Below, in pieces: positions 1 to 7,336 of a stretch of DNA of 8,648 nt (positions are counted from its first letter, which is position 1; the number at the start of each line of letters is the position of its first letter). The notes below the pieces were generated by a model, which ran no database searches, was not told where the DNA came from, and worked only from the letters and a program-made list of their open reading frames with translations. A program made the translations under genes and the position numbers. The DNA is from Rhodopirellula sp. (lineage in GTDB: Bacteria; Planctomycetota; Planctomycetia; Pirellulales; Pirellulaceae), in contig DOPG01000332.1 in the NCBI GenBank assembly GCA_003513555.1, positions 5,249-13,896 on the forward strand, read 5' to 3'.

Positions 1-36
1 AAAGATGCGAGAAGGTGAACAACCGAACTAACGGAC

Positions 37-61
37 TGTCCCTAATTAACCCGACGGGACA
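37..61. repeat. Small inverted repeat (possible REP-like or terminator hairpin)
   Basis: TGTCCC at 37-42 is complementary to GGGACA at 56-61, giving a 6-bp stem around a 13-base AT-rich loop. The element overlaps the stop codon (42-44) of the minus-strand open frame described next. GGGACA-type palindromes are common in dispersed REP-like elements, so it may be a repeat relic or simply a weak hairpin. There is no T-run on either side to make it a good terminator. Copy number cannot be judged from one window. Confidence 0.25.
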
Positions 62-269
62 CGTTTTCAAGCACAAATCGGCAAATAGACCGCCTCACCA
101 CGGTACCCTCCTGATCCACAACACTTGATGCTTCAGCCTCCTCCAGCCACTCCTCCCAAACCACGGCAACCCGCATTCCATGATTGAAATTCGACACTTC
201 GGATTGTTTCCCGTTAAGATAATGTCGCTGATTTGGTGACCCACAGCGTTTCCAAGAGTCACCCTTTTT
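42..269 (-). pseudogene. Orphan minus-strand open frame, possible C-terminal gene remnant
   Basis: Read on the minus strand, codons are open from after a TAG at 270-272 down to a TAG at 42-44, 75 residues in all. The only ATG is at 176-174, which would give a 44-residue peptide beginning MRVAVVWEEWLEEAEASS. The product looks protein-like: an acidic amphipathic stretch, then a basic tail ending in LENVSRRVN. The lack of a start for the upstream half suggests the 3' remnant of a longer gene or of a repeat element, not an intact gene. I recognise no family. It does not overlap the SHD1-like gene starting at 297. It could also be chance open sequence. Confidence 0.25.
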
Positions 270-296
270 CTAGAACTCGAAATCCAACGACTTTGC

Positions 297-1967
297 ATGT
301 CGACCTCCCGTCTTTGCACAATATTCGACACACCAAAAATGCTTGCAAATGCAATTTTGCTAGTCGGCAGCATTCTGGTTTCGTTCACGCTATCCGCCCA
401 GGAAATCGAATTCACGACAAAGGACGGCAAGCACACAACACGCGGAACGATTGCCTCCTTCGTGAACGCCAATGGGGATGCAACAAAACTGCCTCGATCG
501 CTCACCCCTGATACGCAAGTTGTGATCAAACGGCAGGACGGCACCACAACCCCTCCGATTCAGCTTTCAACGTTATCCGATAAAACGCGAACAGCGATTA
601 CGAACTTTGTCGTTCGAACCAGAAAAGGGGAACGGGGAACCAAACAGGCCACTGACAAGCCATCGGATTTCTTCCTGAAACATCAAAAGCGTCTCATTGC
701 CTTGGCAACTGAGCACGCGGAACTTGGACCGATCGACCAAGTTGACCCCGTCGAAAAAGAACAGTACTTATCGGAACTACGTGAATACAAAAATGAGCTT
801 GGCCCCGATGCAACCTCCGACTGGGCGGTTCGCTTTACCCTTTCGTACCTCGAAGGCGAGTACGGAGCAAACAAATACGGAGAAATCTACCTGATTGCAA
901 AAGACTCACGCGACTTCTGGATCGCATGGCAATCCGCAGTGATCTTTTCGTTAAGGTACCGCGAGAACATCAGCGATTCCATGCAGGTAATGGACCAATA
1001 TCTCGCGGAACTCGGCAACTATCAAAACCGAGAGGCTGAAAAGCCCAACCCTCTGGCTCTTGAGAAAGCTGGCCATGCTGCACTGTGGCTTAGAGAAACC
1101 GTAAAACTCGTTGAAAGCTCTGGTCTGGCAAACGAGTCGGAAGTGAAGCGTCTCAAGCAGATTCAAATCAGCACCGCGATAAAGAGACTCATCAAGAGCA
1201 GCAAGATTCCAGATGCGGTATTGGAGCAAGCAGAAAACCGACGTCTCGGCATTGAAAAACAGCGTCGTGATGCCGAAGCTGACGCGCAACGCATCAAGCA
1301 ACTGGCATTGGACAAACGCATCCGCGAATGCCGCGACTTACTCGACCGGTTCATGCAATCCTACGATAAACAATGGGAATCCGGCATGGAAAATTTCGAT
1401 CGCCAACAAGTCCTTACAAGTGAAGCTAGTCAAAATTTACAGAAAACCGAACAGCGAGTACGGGATTGCAGACGTAGCAATGTTGAATGGACCATCATTG
1501 CCAACCGGGACCTGGGAGAAGACCCCACCGATGCTGAGATCCGTTACCAACAGGAAGCTCTGGATCGTGCAAACTTCTATCTCCGCGAACAAAACCGAGC
1601 ACTCTTCGAAGCAAGACAACGGCTGATCGTTTTCAACACGGAAAGACAGAGACTCGCCCAAACCCACGCCATGCTTGCGGACTTCGTCAACCGAGGAAAG
1701 AACCAAATGATTCTGTTTGAGAATCATCACCTCGGCACCATCAAAGCAGATCCAACGCTGAAGCAGGTTTACGTTCAGTTTACGGATAAAGTCAAAGCAA
1801 TTGTCGCGCAATTCCCCGCCATGCCCACCGTCGTGGTGCCCCGTAAAAATGACGCCAAGTTGGAAGCACAATCACTCAGCCAGGAACAGCGTGACAAGAC
1901 AAACGAACTGTCGTTCTCTTTCACGGTCGATCTAAAGGACTTTCTTGACCGACTTTCGACTCCCTAG
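297..1967 (+). CDS. Exported SHD1-like, coiled-coil protein
   Basis: 556 residues if started at ATG 297. An in-frame ATG at 339 (residue 15) is the alternative. The 297 start gives a signal peptide with a basic residue (K14) before the hydrophobic core LANAILLVGSILVSFTLSA; the 339 start would have no positive n-region. Neither ATG has a clear ribosome binding site. Likely cleavage is after LSA, near residue 34. Residues about 36-105 fit the SHD1-like pattern of planctomycete exported proteins: a DGK turn at 43-45, then VVIKRQDG, then a PIQLSTLSD signature before a short helix. Most of the rest is charged and helical, with strong coiled-coil character at about 280-395 (rich in K, R, E, Q and A) and 415-460. 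No enzymatic motif is visible. In bacteria SHD1-like modules are thought to bind peptides or surfaces, so an envelope-associated structural or adaptor role is likely but unproven. The next gene lies 165 bases downstream on the same strand. Confidence 0.75.
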   Translation: MSTSRLCTIFDTPKMLANAILLVGSILVSFTLSAQEIEFTTKDGKHTTRGTIASFVNANGDATKLPRSLTPDTQVVIKRQDGTTTPPIQLSTLSDKTRTAITNFVVRTRKGERGTKQATDKPSDFFLKHQKRLIALATEHAELGPIDQVDPVEKEQYLSELREYKNELGPDATSDWAVRFTLSYLEGEYGANKYGEIYLIAKDSRDFWIAWQSAVIFSLRYRENISDSMQVMDQYLAELGNYQNREAEKPNPLALEKAGHAALWLRETVKLVESSGLANESEVKRLKQIQISTAIKRLIKSSKIPDAVLEQAENRRLGIEKQRRDAEADAQRIKQLALDKRIRECRDLLDRFMQSYDKQWESGMENFDRQQVLTSEASQNLQKTEQRVRDCRRSNVEWTIIANRDLGEDPTDAEIRYQQEALDRANFYLREQNRALFEARQRLIVFNTERQRLAQTHAMLADFVNRGKNQMILFENHHLGTIKADPTLKQVYVQFTDKVKAIVAQFPAMPTVVVPRKNDAKLEAQSLSQEQRDKTNELSFSFTVDLKDFLDRLSTP

Positions 1968-2132
1968 GCTGGCCCTCCGACCAACTTTCCTTTCAATCAC
2001 CGCGCCTCAGGTCTCTGCAGTCTCAATCTCTATTGGCGCAAGACCGCGAGCTTTCACAAGAAGCAGACATATGACCGTGCAATGGGTTATGATCAAGATT
2101 TGCTCTTTGTCATTTCGACTACGATGCATGTG

Positions 2133-5100
2133 ATGAACAACCTATTTCCCAGTCTCGCTCTTGCAATTTCTCTTATACTATCATGCTCTCCCGGACGGGC
2201 TGACTGGCCTGAGCACAGAGGGAATCCCCAACGCAGTGGATTCCATGAACAAGCACTCAAATCGAAACACTGGGTGCCCCTGTGGAAGTTCACACAACTC
2301 AGCGCACCGCAACCAGCGTGGCCACAGCCTGCCAAGGGTAGCCTTTGGCAAAAGCTGGACACCCTGCCTGCGAGAGTAACAGATGATCGTGCAGACGTCC
2401 CCTTGATCGTGAATGATGCAACGGGACGAACCCACGTCTTGATCACATCCTCTGCAAATGACCGTTTACTTTCGCTCGACCCCGAAACGGGCAAGGAGCA
2501 ATGGCAGTTCGTCACACGGGCCCCTGTCCGGTACGCACCCTCCATTTTCAACGGGATCGCCTATCTGGGTGCTGACGACGGACTCGTACGAGCGATTGAT
2601 ATCGCAAACGGCAAACTGGTCTGGCAAACTCGCATTGGCCCGGATATGCCTTGGGTGGTTGGGAATGATCGCCTCGTAAGTTCACACCCAATCAGAACTT
2701 CCGTCCTTGTCCACAAAGGCAAAATCTTTGCCACCGCTGGACTGTTTCCAAGCCAGGGTGTGTACGCCGTTGGATTAGACCTGGCGTCAGGCGAACCGCT
2801 TTGGCGTAGAAAGATTCCACAGTCACCTCAAGGCTACTTGCTGGCAGACTCTGACAAAATATTCATACCCACCGGTCGCAGCAAACCATTCGCGATAAAG
2901 CAGAGTGATGGCCGTTTTATGTTTGAGCTGAAATCCCCCGGGGGCACCTTTTGCATCCTCACCCCTGATGCCATCCTGTCTGGGCCGGGAAACACGTCCG
3001 TGATCGAAGGCCAGACCAGCCAACCGGGCGCAAAGATGTTGTCCTATCCCGGAAAGCAATTCGCCGCTGGAAACGGACTGATCTGGAGTGCCAGCGGAAC
3101 CGAACTGGTCGCCCACCGTACACAAACGGCGTCAAAACCAGAGGCGGCAACCGCGTGGTCAGTCGACTGCCCGCTACATCATTCACTGATTGTCTCGGGC
3201 AAGGGAGAAAACCAGACACTCTTTCTGGCGGGCGGGCAAAAACTGCAGTACCACGCAGCCAACACCGGTGAGTTACGAGGACAGTTGAGTTTGGACAACC
3301 CAAATTTAGAGATCCAATACATGGCAGTGAGTCCGGTTGGGAAACACAATTCTGAAATCCTGGTAGCAACGACAACTTCGGGAGAGGTGTTTGCATGGCG
3401 GGGAAGCGACTCACCAGAACCACAGGACTGGCAACACGCAGCATTGCCACGCAATCCCCCAACAGCAGCCCGAGCACCAACAACGCGTCACCCCGAGGTT
3501 CGGGACGCTCTCAAGTCCCCCCGAGGCTGGGCGTTGGTACTTGGCGATAAGGACGGCTCCTTGGTACGTGACCTGTTGACAACAACTGAGTTGCGGATCA
3601 TCAGCTTACACAACGATGAATCTGCTGTGACGCCATTGCAAAACCAGTTCATGCAGGAAGGCACGTACGGCCACCGCGTGACGGTGTGGCAACACGAACA
3701 AGGCAGACCCCTTCCATTCTCACACGGCATCTTTAATGCGGTCGTGGAAGCGACCGCAACCAAACATGACACAAACGAGCTCCTAGATCTCGCTGCACCA
3801 GAAACTGGTTTTGTCTGGCGAGCACACGCCGAGTCTCCAATTTACCCAGCAGCAATCGAATCTGCCGGGGTGTGGCGACATCAATATGCCAACCCTGCCA
3901 ACACTTCCGCCACGGACGACAAGTTAGTCGGAACCGCGACAGCTTTTCGTTTACTGTGGTTCGGTGGCGTAGGCCCCAACCGTATCCCCGATCGACACCT
4001 GAGAGGTCCGGCACCACTCACGGCTGGCGGAGCCACGATTGTTCAGGGCGATGGAATCCTGATCGGGATTGACCCTGCCAATGGAACAGAACGCTGGGAA
4101 TTAAAACTACCGGCCTTCGCAATGCGTTACGTGACACCATTCGATTGTGGGTACGCATGCCTGAGTCGCGATGGCAACTCGTTGTTTGTCGCGGCCAATC
4201 AGGAAATCTGGCATGTCGACTCTTACAGCGGACAGGTCATTCATCGCACACCAGTTCAGACCGAGGGAGCCCGCTGGGGATATATCGCAGAATCCAACGG
4301 TAATGTCATCGCGTCGGTGATGAAAGGCTCTGCCGCCCGAACAGCAATCGACAAGGAAACCCGTTATTCCTATGTCGAATCCGACTACAACTCTGAAAGA
4401 CCTCTCGTCACAAGCCGTGAATTGCACAGCCTCGAATCCGATGGCACCCAGAGGTGGTCGTTTCGCTCAAAAGGGGTGATCGTTAACGGAACGATTGCGT
4501 TGGATGCCGACCGTATCGTGTTTGTGGAATCACGCTCAGAAAAGTGTTTGCAACACGCAACGGACCGCATCCCGGCGCCCACTCTGCTCGAAGATGCCTA
4601 TTTGATCTCAATCTCGCCCGAGACAGGTGAACTTCACTGGCAAGTCCCTCTGAAATGGAGTTCTTCCCGAAACATGCTATTCGCGCAGTTGGTGGATCAA
4701 AAAATAATTCTCACCACGTCTGAAAGTCGAAACGACAAAGCGCACTACATGCTCAAGGTGATCAACGCACAAGATGGGTCACCACACTGGCAGGCGGAAC
4801 ATGGGCATGTAAAGAACGGTCTGTTCCATGGTGAGCAAGTCCATCACCCCGTTGCGTTGAAACAGGCAGACGGCAAAGTCTGTGTTGTAGCGGAGCCTTT
4901 TCTATATGATCTCGAGACCGGAGATCGCACTGCACCGCCAAATCAATCAGCTAACTGGGCACTCAATCGTCCCGGACACAGCTGTGGCACGCTTTCGGGT
5001 GCCGGACACTGTTTGTTTTTTCGAGCGGGCAACCCCACGGTATTGAATTTGGATACCTCCACTTTCACCGCTCTCGCCCCCACTAGGGCTGGGTGTTGGA

Positions 5101-5894
5101 TCAACATGATTCCCGCAGGCGGCCGATTATTGATACCAGAGGGCAGTTCCAGCTGTGTCTGTCATTACTCGCTGCAAACCTCGATGGCATTCGCACCAAT
5201 TTCAAAGCAGGGCAAAATTCCAGCGATACCCTTTTTGGCGGATGTATTTCCTGAGGTTTCGGCCAGACCAGCCACGCCTCTTTATGCGTGGCAGTTCGAC
5301 GAAAACTCAGTGGCTGAGCAATCAGTCAAGCCTACGCTGGGCTCCGTCAACTTACAGGCGCATGAAGAGCTCGCATTCACACGCGATGGCGTAACGCTCA
5401 ACGGCACTCAATGGCTCTCAAACAATCTGGAACACCCGAGACTGCCAACAATGCCCGAAACGATCACACTCGAAACTCAGGTCACCATTGACTCCGCACC
5501 TGAATGGTCCGGAATTGTCGGTGCTGTGCAAGACAATGGCAGCTACGAGCGCGGCTGCATGCTGGGAATCAACGACAATCACTTTTTCTTTTCGTTAGCC
5601 TCAGCACAAAAAGATGTGCTCACCTATTTAAAGTCACCTGACCCCATCGTCCAAGGAAAATCAACACATCTGGTCGGTACTTACGACGGACAGGTGATGC
5701 GTTTGTATGTTGATGGAAAGCAGGTTGCCACCAGTGAGACACAAAAAGGCGGCCTTTACGTAGACGAAAAGAGTTGGCTCACGGTAGGGGCGTACAAAGA
5801 CAATGACGAGCTGTATCTTTTCAACGGCAGCATCAAGTCTGTCACCATCTACGACGGCGTTCTAGATCCGGAGTCCATCGAATCTTCACGCTGA
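2133..5894 (+). CDS. Exported PQQ-like beta-propeller protein with LamG-like C-terminus
   Basis: 1253 residues from ATG 2133. In-frame ATGs at 2124 and 2082 would lengthen it; 2133 is preferred because it starts directly on the signal peptide (MNNLFPSLALAISLILS), with likely cleavage after GRA so that the mature protein starts DWPEHRGNPQRSG, typical of planctomycete PQQ-repeat proteins. Seven blade motifs of the form G-x-x-x-W place Trp at residues 124, 164, 224, 655, 775, 836 and 886. Between the two propeller portions, about 455-540, is a Rossmann/methyltransferase-like segment (GWALVLGDKDGSL followed by TTELRIISLHNDES). The block near 620-665 (WFGGVGPNRIPDRH, then GIDPANGTERWELKLP) is characteristic of this family. 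Residues about 1050-1253 form a LamG/concanavalin-like domain (GTYDGQVMRLYVDGKQVA; SIKSVTIYDGVL), which usually binds glycans or proteins. No CxxCH heme motif is present. Such propellers are often annotated BamB-like or quinoprotein; actual PQQ binding or enzyme activity is not shown. Probable location is periplasmic or cell surface. Confidence 0.88.
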   Translation: MNNLFPSLALAISLILSCSPGRADWPEHRGNPQRSGFHEQALKSKHWVPLWKFTQLSAPQPAWPQPAKGSLWQKLDTLPARVTDDRADVPLIVNDATGRTHVLITSSANDRLLSLDPETGKEQWQFVTRAPVRYAPSIFNGIAYLGADDGLVRAIDIANGKLVWQTRIGPDMPWVVGNDRLVSSHPIRTSVLVHKGKIFATAGLFPSQGVYAVGLDLASGEPLWRRKIPQSPQGYLLADSDKIFIPTGRSKPFAIKQSDGRFMFELKSPGGTFCILTPDAILSGPGNTSVIEGQTSQPGAKMLSYPGKQFAAGNGLIWSASGTELVAHRTQTASKPEAATAWSVDCPLHHSLIVSGKGENQTLFLAGGQKLQYHAANTGELRGQLSLDNPNLEIQYMAVSPVGKHNSEILVATTTSGEVFAWRGSDSPEPQDWQHAALPRNPPTAARAPTTRHPEVRDALKSPRGWALVLGDKDGSLVRDLLTTTELRIISLHNDESAVTPLQNQFMQEGTYGHRVTVWQHEQGRPLPFSHGIFNAVVEATATKHDTNELLDLAAPETGFVWRAHAESPIYPAAIESAGVWRHQYANPANTSATDDKLVGTATAFRLLWFGGVGPNRIPDRHLRGPAPLTAGGATIVQGDGILIGIDPANGTERWELKLPAFAMRYVTPFDCGYACLSRDGNSLFVAANQEIWHVDSYSGQVIHRTPVQTEGARWGYIAESNGNVIASVMKGSAARTAIDKETRYSYVESDYNSERPLVTSRELHSLESDGTQRWSFRSKGVIVNGTIALDADRIVFVESRSEKCLQHATDRIPAPTLLEDAYLISISPETGELHWQVPLKWSSSRNMLFAQLVDQKIILTTSESRNDKAHYMLKVINAQDGSPHWQAEHGHVKNGLFHGEQVHHPVALKQADGKVCVVAEPFLYDLETGDRTAPPNQSANWALNRPGHSCGTLSGAGHCLFFRAGNPTVLNLDTSTFTALAPTRAGCWINMIPAGGRLLIPEGSSSCVCHYSLQTSMAFAPISKQGKIPAIPFLADVFPEVSARPATPLYAWQFDENSVAEQSVKPTLGSVNLQAHEELAFTRDGVTLNGTQWLSNNLEHPRLPTMPETITLETQVTIDSAPEWSGIVGAVQDNGSYERGCMLGINDNHFFFSLASAQKDVLTYLKSPDPIVQGKSTHLVGTYDGQVMRLYVDGKQVATSETQKGGLYVDEKSWLTVGAYKDNDELYLFNGSIKSVTIYDGVLDPESIESSR
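2502..4790 (+). other. PQQ-type propeller blade region with inserted Rossmann segment
   Basis: This span covers the first to the last visible tryptophan-docking motif of the large propeller protein. Three blade motifs lie before nucleotide 2810 and four after 4090. In between, 3495-3740 encodes a methyltransferase-like Rossmann segment whose glycine loop reads VLGDKDGSL and whose second strand ends ISLHND, with histidine where an acidic ribose-binding residue normally sits. The order of propeller, Rossmann segment, then propeller is an architecture I recognise from other planctomycete PQQ-repeat proteins. The segment is therefore probably a genuine domain, but degenerate for SAM binding. Confidence 0.6.
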
Positions 5895-6069
5895 TTGAGC
5901 ATCATGCGTGTTCTTCATTCCCCGGAAGGTTGCAGGGAGTGCTTCCTCGACAAGTGCACCCGTCTCTTGTTATGGCGTGTTTCTTCTAACCCTAATCGCG
6001 CCATGCCCAAGTGATCCATCCCACCTTGTTCGCTGATCAACCCATTGAACTGGTGACCACCTAACCAGA
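5895..6069. other. Convergent intergenic spacer
   Basis: This gap lies between the ends of the propeller gene and the minus-strand MotA-like gene. It holds only weak inverted repeats: ACAAG 5950-5954 with CTTGT 5966-5970, and ATGGCG 5972-5977 with CGCCAT 5999-6004. Neither has a T-run, so no convincing terminator can be called for either gene. No protein-like reading frame beyond antisense extensions was seen. Confidence 0.4.
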
Positions 6070-6633
6070 TCAACGCAGGCTGACTATCAATACAACAAAG
6101 CACAAGAACAGCACCGACAGCGAGGTCACGCCAACGCCAAAGTTCCGCCAAGCAGGCGTCACGCCGGCCTGCGATTCCGAATATGCCTTCGCCAACGGAA
6201 TGAACACAAGCTCAGACAGAACGACACCGTAAAGTAATGCAAGAACCACCACGGCCATCCCTTTTCCCAAATGGGATGGATCTGACAGGTTCTGCAGCAT
6301 TGCAACAAAACCGATGATCGATCCAACCGAACCGATCGCATTCACATAACGCGACCCAGCTTTAGCGATCGTTGCAAATTCAGAATTCGCTACTTTGTTT
6401 TTACAAAACACAAGCGAAAGAGAACGGGGGATAAACCGGACGAAGGCTCCCTCGAAACTATACAACAAAATTGCGGCCGTCCCGCCCATGACGAAAAAGG
6501 CTGAGTAAGCGTCGAACAGCGACAGCAACCAACCTTGATAAAACACAGGTCGGACCAACAATCCAAACAAACACGCCACAGACAAACACCTGGGTAACGA
6601 AAACACATGAACCCGTTCGGATGCTTCAACCAT
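6070..6633 (-). CDS. Reduced MotA/TolQ/ExbB-family membrane protein
   Basis: 187 residues from ATG at 6633. An in-frame TAG at 6639-6637 prevents a longer protein, and a weak GGGCGGG lies 6 bases upstream of the ATG. Hydrophobic segments are about 13-33, 42-61, 97-114, 124-148 and 163-184. The core matches MotA closely: VMGGTAAILLYSF at 48-60 corresponds to the MotA TM2 GGT motif, and GSVGSIIGFVAMLQNLSDP followed by HLGKGMAV and LLYGVVLSELVFIPLA to TM3-TM4. MotA proteins normally conduct H+ or Na+ with a MotB-type partner. Here the TM2-TM3 loop is about 35 residues instead of about 100, so the torque-generating region holding R90 and E98 in E. coli is absent. The TM3 proline (YAPTLG in B. subtilis) is N98, and the TM4 Thr-Thr pair is A132-L133; the TM4-end proline is kept (P146). 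A fifth helix at the C-terminus is unusual. No MotB, ExbD or OmpA-like partner is present in the window. A flagellar stator role is unlikely; transport or envelope function is unknown. Confidence 0.75.
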   Translation of the reverse strand: MVEASERVHVFSLPRCLSVACLFGLLVRPVFYQGWLLSLFDAYSAFFVMGGTAAILLYSFEGAFVRFIPRSLSLVFCKNKVANSEFATIAKAGSRYVNAIGSVGSIIGFVAMLQNLSDPSHLGKGMAVVVLALLYGVVLSELVFIPLAKAYSESQAGVTPAWRNFGVGVTSLSVLFLCFVVLIVSLR

Positions 6634-6636
6634 GTT

Positions 6637-6879
6637 CTACCCGCCCTTTTCAAAGAGTTTAATCTCATATCCTGACCTCAGGATGCCTGGCGAAAGCCGC
6701 CTCAAAATCGACTTCGGACAGTTTCCATTCCAAACAATCGTCCTCTTCAATCGACGACCTTCCACCCTCTCTGGAATCTCAATCTTTCGCAATGTGAGTC
6801 TAGCTCTCAACCAAAACAACCGGTGCTTTTCCTCAAGAAACGGATAGAACGGTTCAACGAGCCTATCGTCTAATCGATA
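6637..6879 (-). CDS. Possible small basic protein upstream of the MotA-like gene
   Basis: A minus-strand frame is open from after a TAG at 6882-6880 to a TAG at 6639-6637, 80 residues. It has no ATG; the only usual alternative start is TTG at 6819, giving 60 residues. The product is basic and soluble-looking (for example RRLKRTIVWNGNCPKSILRR, then YEIKLFEKGG), and its codon choice resembles neighbouring genes. It is in the same frame as the MotA-like gene, separated by the stop and one AAC codon, so translational coupling is possible. I do not recognise a family. It may instead be a 3' gene remnant or a chance frame; the plus strand here is also partly open. Confidence 0.3.
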   Translation of the reverse strand, partial: YRLDDRLVEPFYPFLEEKHRLFWLRARLTLRKIEIPERVEGRRLKRTIVWNGNCPKSILRRLSPGILRSGYEIKLFEKGG

Positions 6880-7032
6880 CTATCACTACTGAACACACAG
6901 CATTTATTCCTCCATCCGCATCGCGGCAATGACAGCGAAGGACTAGCCTTGCGGAACAGTCACACTCCTGAGCATCGACGTGAAGTCTGCCACGCCGAAC
7001 GCATCGAGCCAGACATCCCTGACAGCACATGA

Positions 7033-7044
7033 CTGCTGCAGCAG
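7033..7044. repeat. Perfect 12-bp palindrome
   Basis: CTGCTGCAGCAG equals its own reverse complement. It ends on the first base of the GGGAGG ribosome binding site of the short ORF at 7056-7172. It could be a dimeric regulator's operator or a small hairpin that affects access to that site. The CTG/CAG composition also makes chance origin possible. Confidence 0.35.
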
Positions 7045-7049
7045 GGAGG
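7044..7049 (+). promoter_or_regulatory. Strong Shine-Dalgarno site for short ORF
   Basis: GGGAGG ends 6 bases before ATG 7056, near-ideal sequence and spacing. It is the best ribosome binding site in the window and the main reason to take the 38-codon ORF seriously. Confidence 0.5.
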
Positions 7050-7055
7050 TTGTGA

Positions 7056-7172
7056 ATGGCAACTGTTAAGCTAAACAACATAAAAAACACAGGTAGGCCT
7101 CATGCTTGTTACCAGGACTTTCACGCACAACCGTCTAAAAACAACGAAAAGCACCTACACCCACATCCCTGA
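7056..7172 (+). CDS. Short ORF with strong ribosome binding site
   Basis: 38 residues from ATG 7056 to TGA 7170-7172. The product starts MATVKLNNIKN, then becomes His/Pro/Asn-rich and ends HLHPHP. The first eleven residues resemble the N-terminus of sugar-type ABC transporter ATPases (UgpC/MalK/MsmX group), which often begin MA-x-V-x-L-x-N-x-x-K before the Walker A region. No Walker A or later motif follows in any frame examined, so if related this is only a 5' remnant; eleven residues are too few to prove it. It may also be a real small protein, a leader peptide for the gene at 7336, or chance. Confidence 0.35.
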   Translation: MATVKLNNIKNTGRPHACYQDFHAQPSKNNEKHLHPHP

Positions 7173-7320
7173 ACCCAGCTGCCAGCGTCGCAGTAAACAC
7201 CCATGACTCCCCGCGTTTGAGGTCAGCAAGCCAAATCCATTCACTCATTTGGGGTTTGTTTGGAGGCTGCGATTTGCGATAAAGTCAAGCTAATAAAAAC
7301 CTGAAGGGATTGGCATTCTT

Positions 7321-7336
7321 TTTCACGCTGGTGAAA
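7321..7336 (+). promoter_or_regulatory. Hairpin touching the annotated start codon
   Basis: TTTCAC at 7321-7326 pairs with GTGAAA at 7331-7336 around a GCTG tetraloop, a perfect 6-bp stem whose last base is the A of ATG 7336. In mRNA it would cover the only weak ribosome-binding bases (GGTG) before that start. It might limit initiation, or indicate that translation starts at the downstream ATG 7417. Confidence 0.3.

Larger units (their letters stand above)
6883..7335. other. Divergent intergenic region
   Basis: This spacer separates the minus-strand MotA-like unit from the plus-strand methyltransferase-like gene, so it should contain promoters for both. It holds the 12-bp palindrome at 7033-7044 and a 38-codon ORF at 7056-7172. 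A weak sigma-70-like pair, TTGTTT at 7256-7261 and GATAAA at 7278-7283 with 16-base spacing, lies before the methyltransferase-like gene. No tRNA or longer plausible gene is seen. A minus-strand cysteine-rich frame at 6863-7090 looks like non-coding sequence. Confidence 0.4.

Noticed and set aside
95..547. 150-codon minus-strand open frame
   Set aside because: It runs antisense to the start of the SHD1-like gene. Its product has no family-like features, and the overlapping plus-strand gene has a signal peptide and a domain match.
2133..2210. Lipoprotein signal (ILSC) in the propeller protein
   Set aside because: The residue before the Ser-Cys is Leu, unlike a usual lipobox, and a normal signal peptidase I site (GRA before DWP) follows. 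The mature start then matches the family.
2959..3483. 174-codon minus-strand open frame inside the propeller gene
   Set aside because: It is antisense to well-supported propeller coding sequence, and its product has no recognisable domain.
5150..5165. Possible cytochrome c heme site (Cys-Val-Cys-His) in the propeller protein
   Set aside because: The spacing is C-x-C-H, not the required C-x-x-C-H, so covalent heme attachment is not supported.
5972..6004. Hairpin ATGGCG/CGCCAT as terminator of the propeller gene
   Set aside because: The stem is only 6 bp, the loop is 21 bases and there is no T-run on either strand.
6070..6633. Flagellar stator MotA
   Set aside because: The length, the missing cytoplasmic domain, the missing TM3 proline and the absence of a MotB neighbour argue against it, so no motA symbol was given.
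6863..7090. Cysteine-rich 75-codon minus-strand frame in the divergent spacer
   Set aside because: The start is unsupported, the composition is odd and metal-ligand spacing is irregular. The opposite strand carries a better-supported short ORF.
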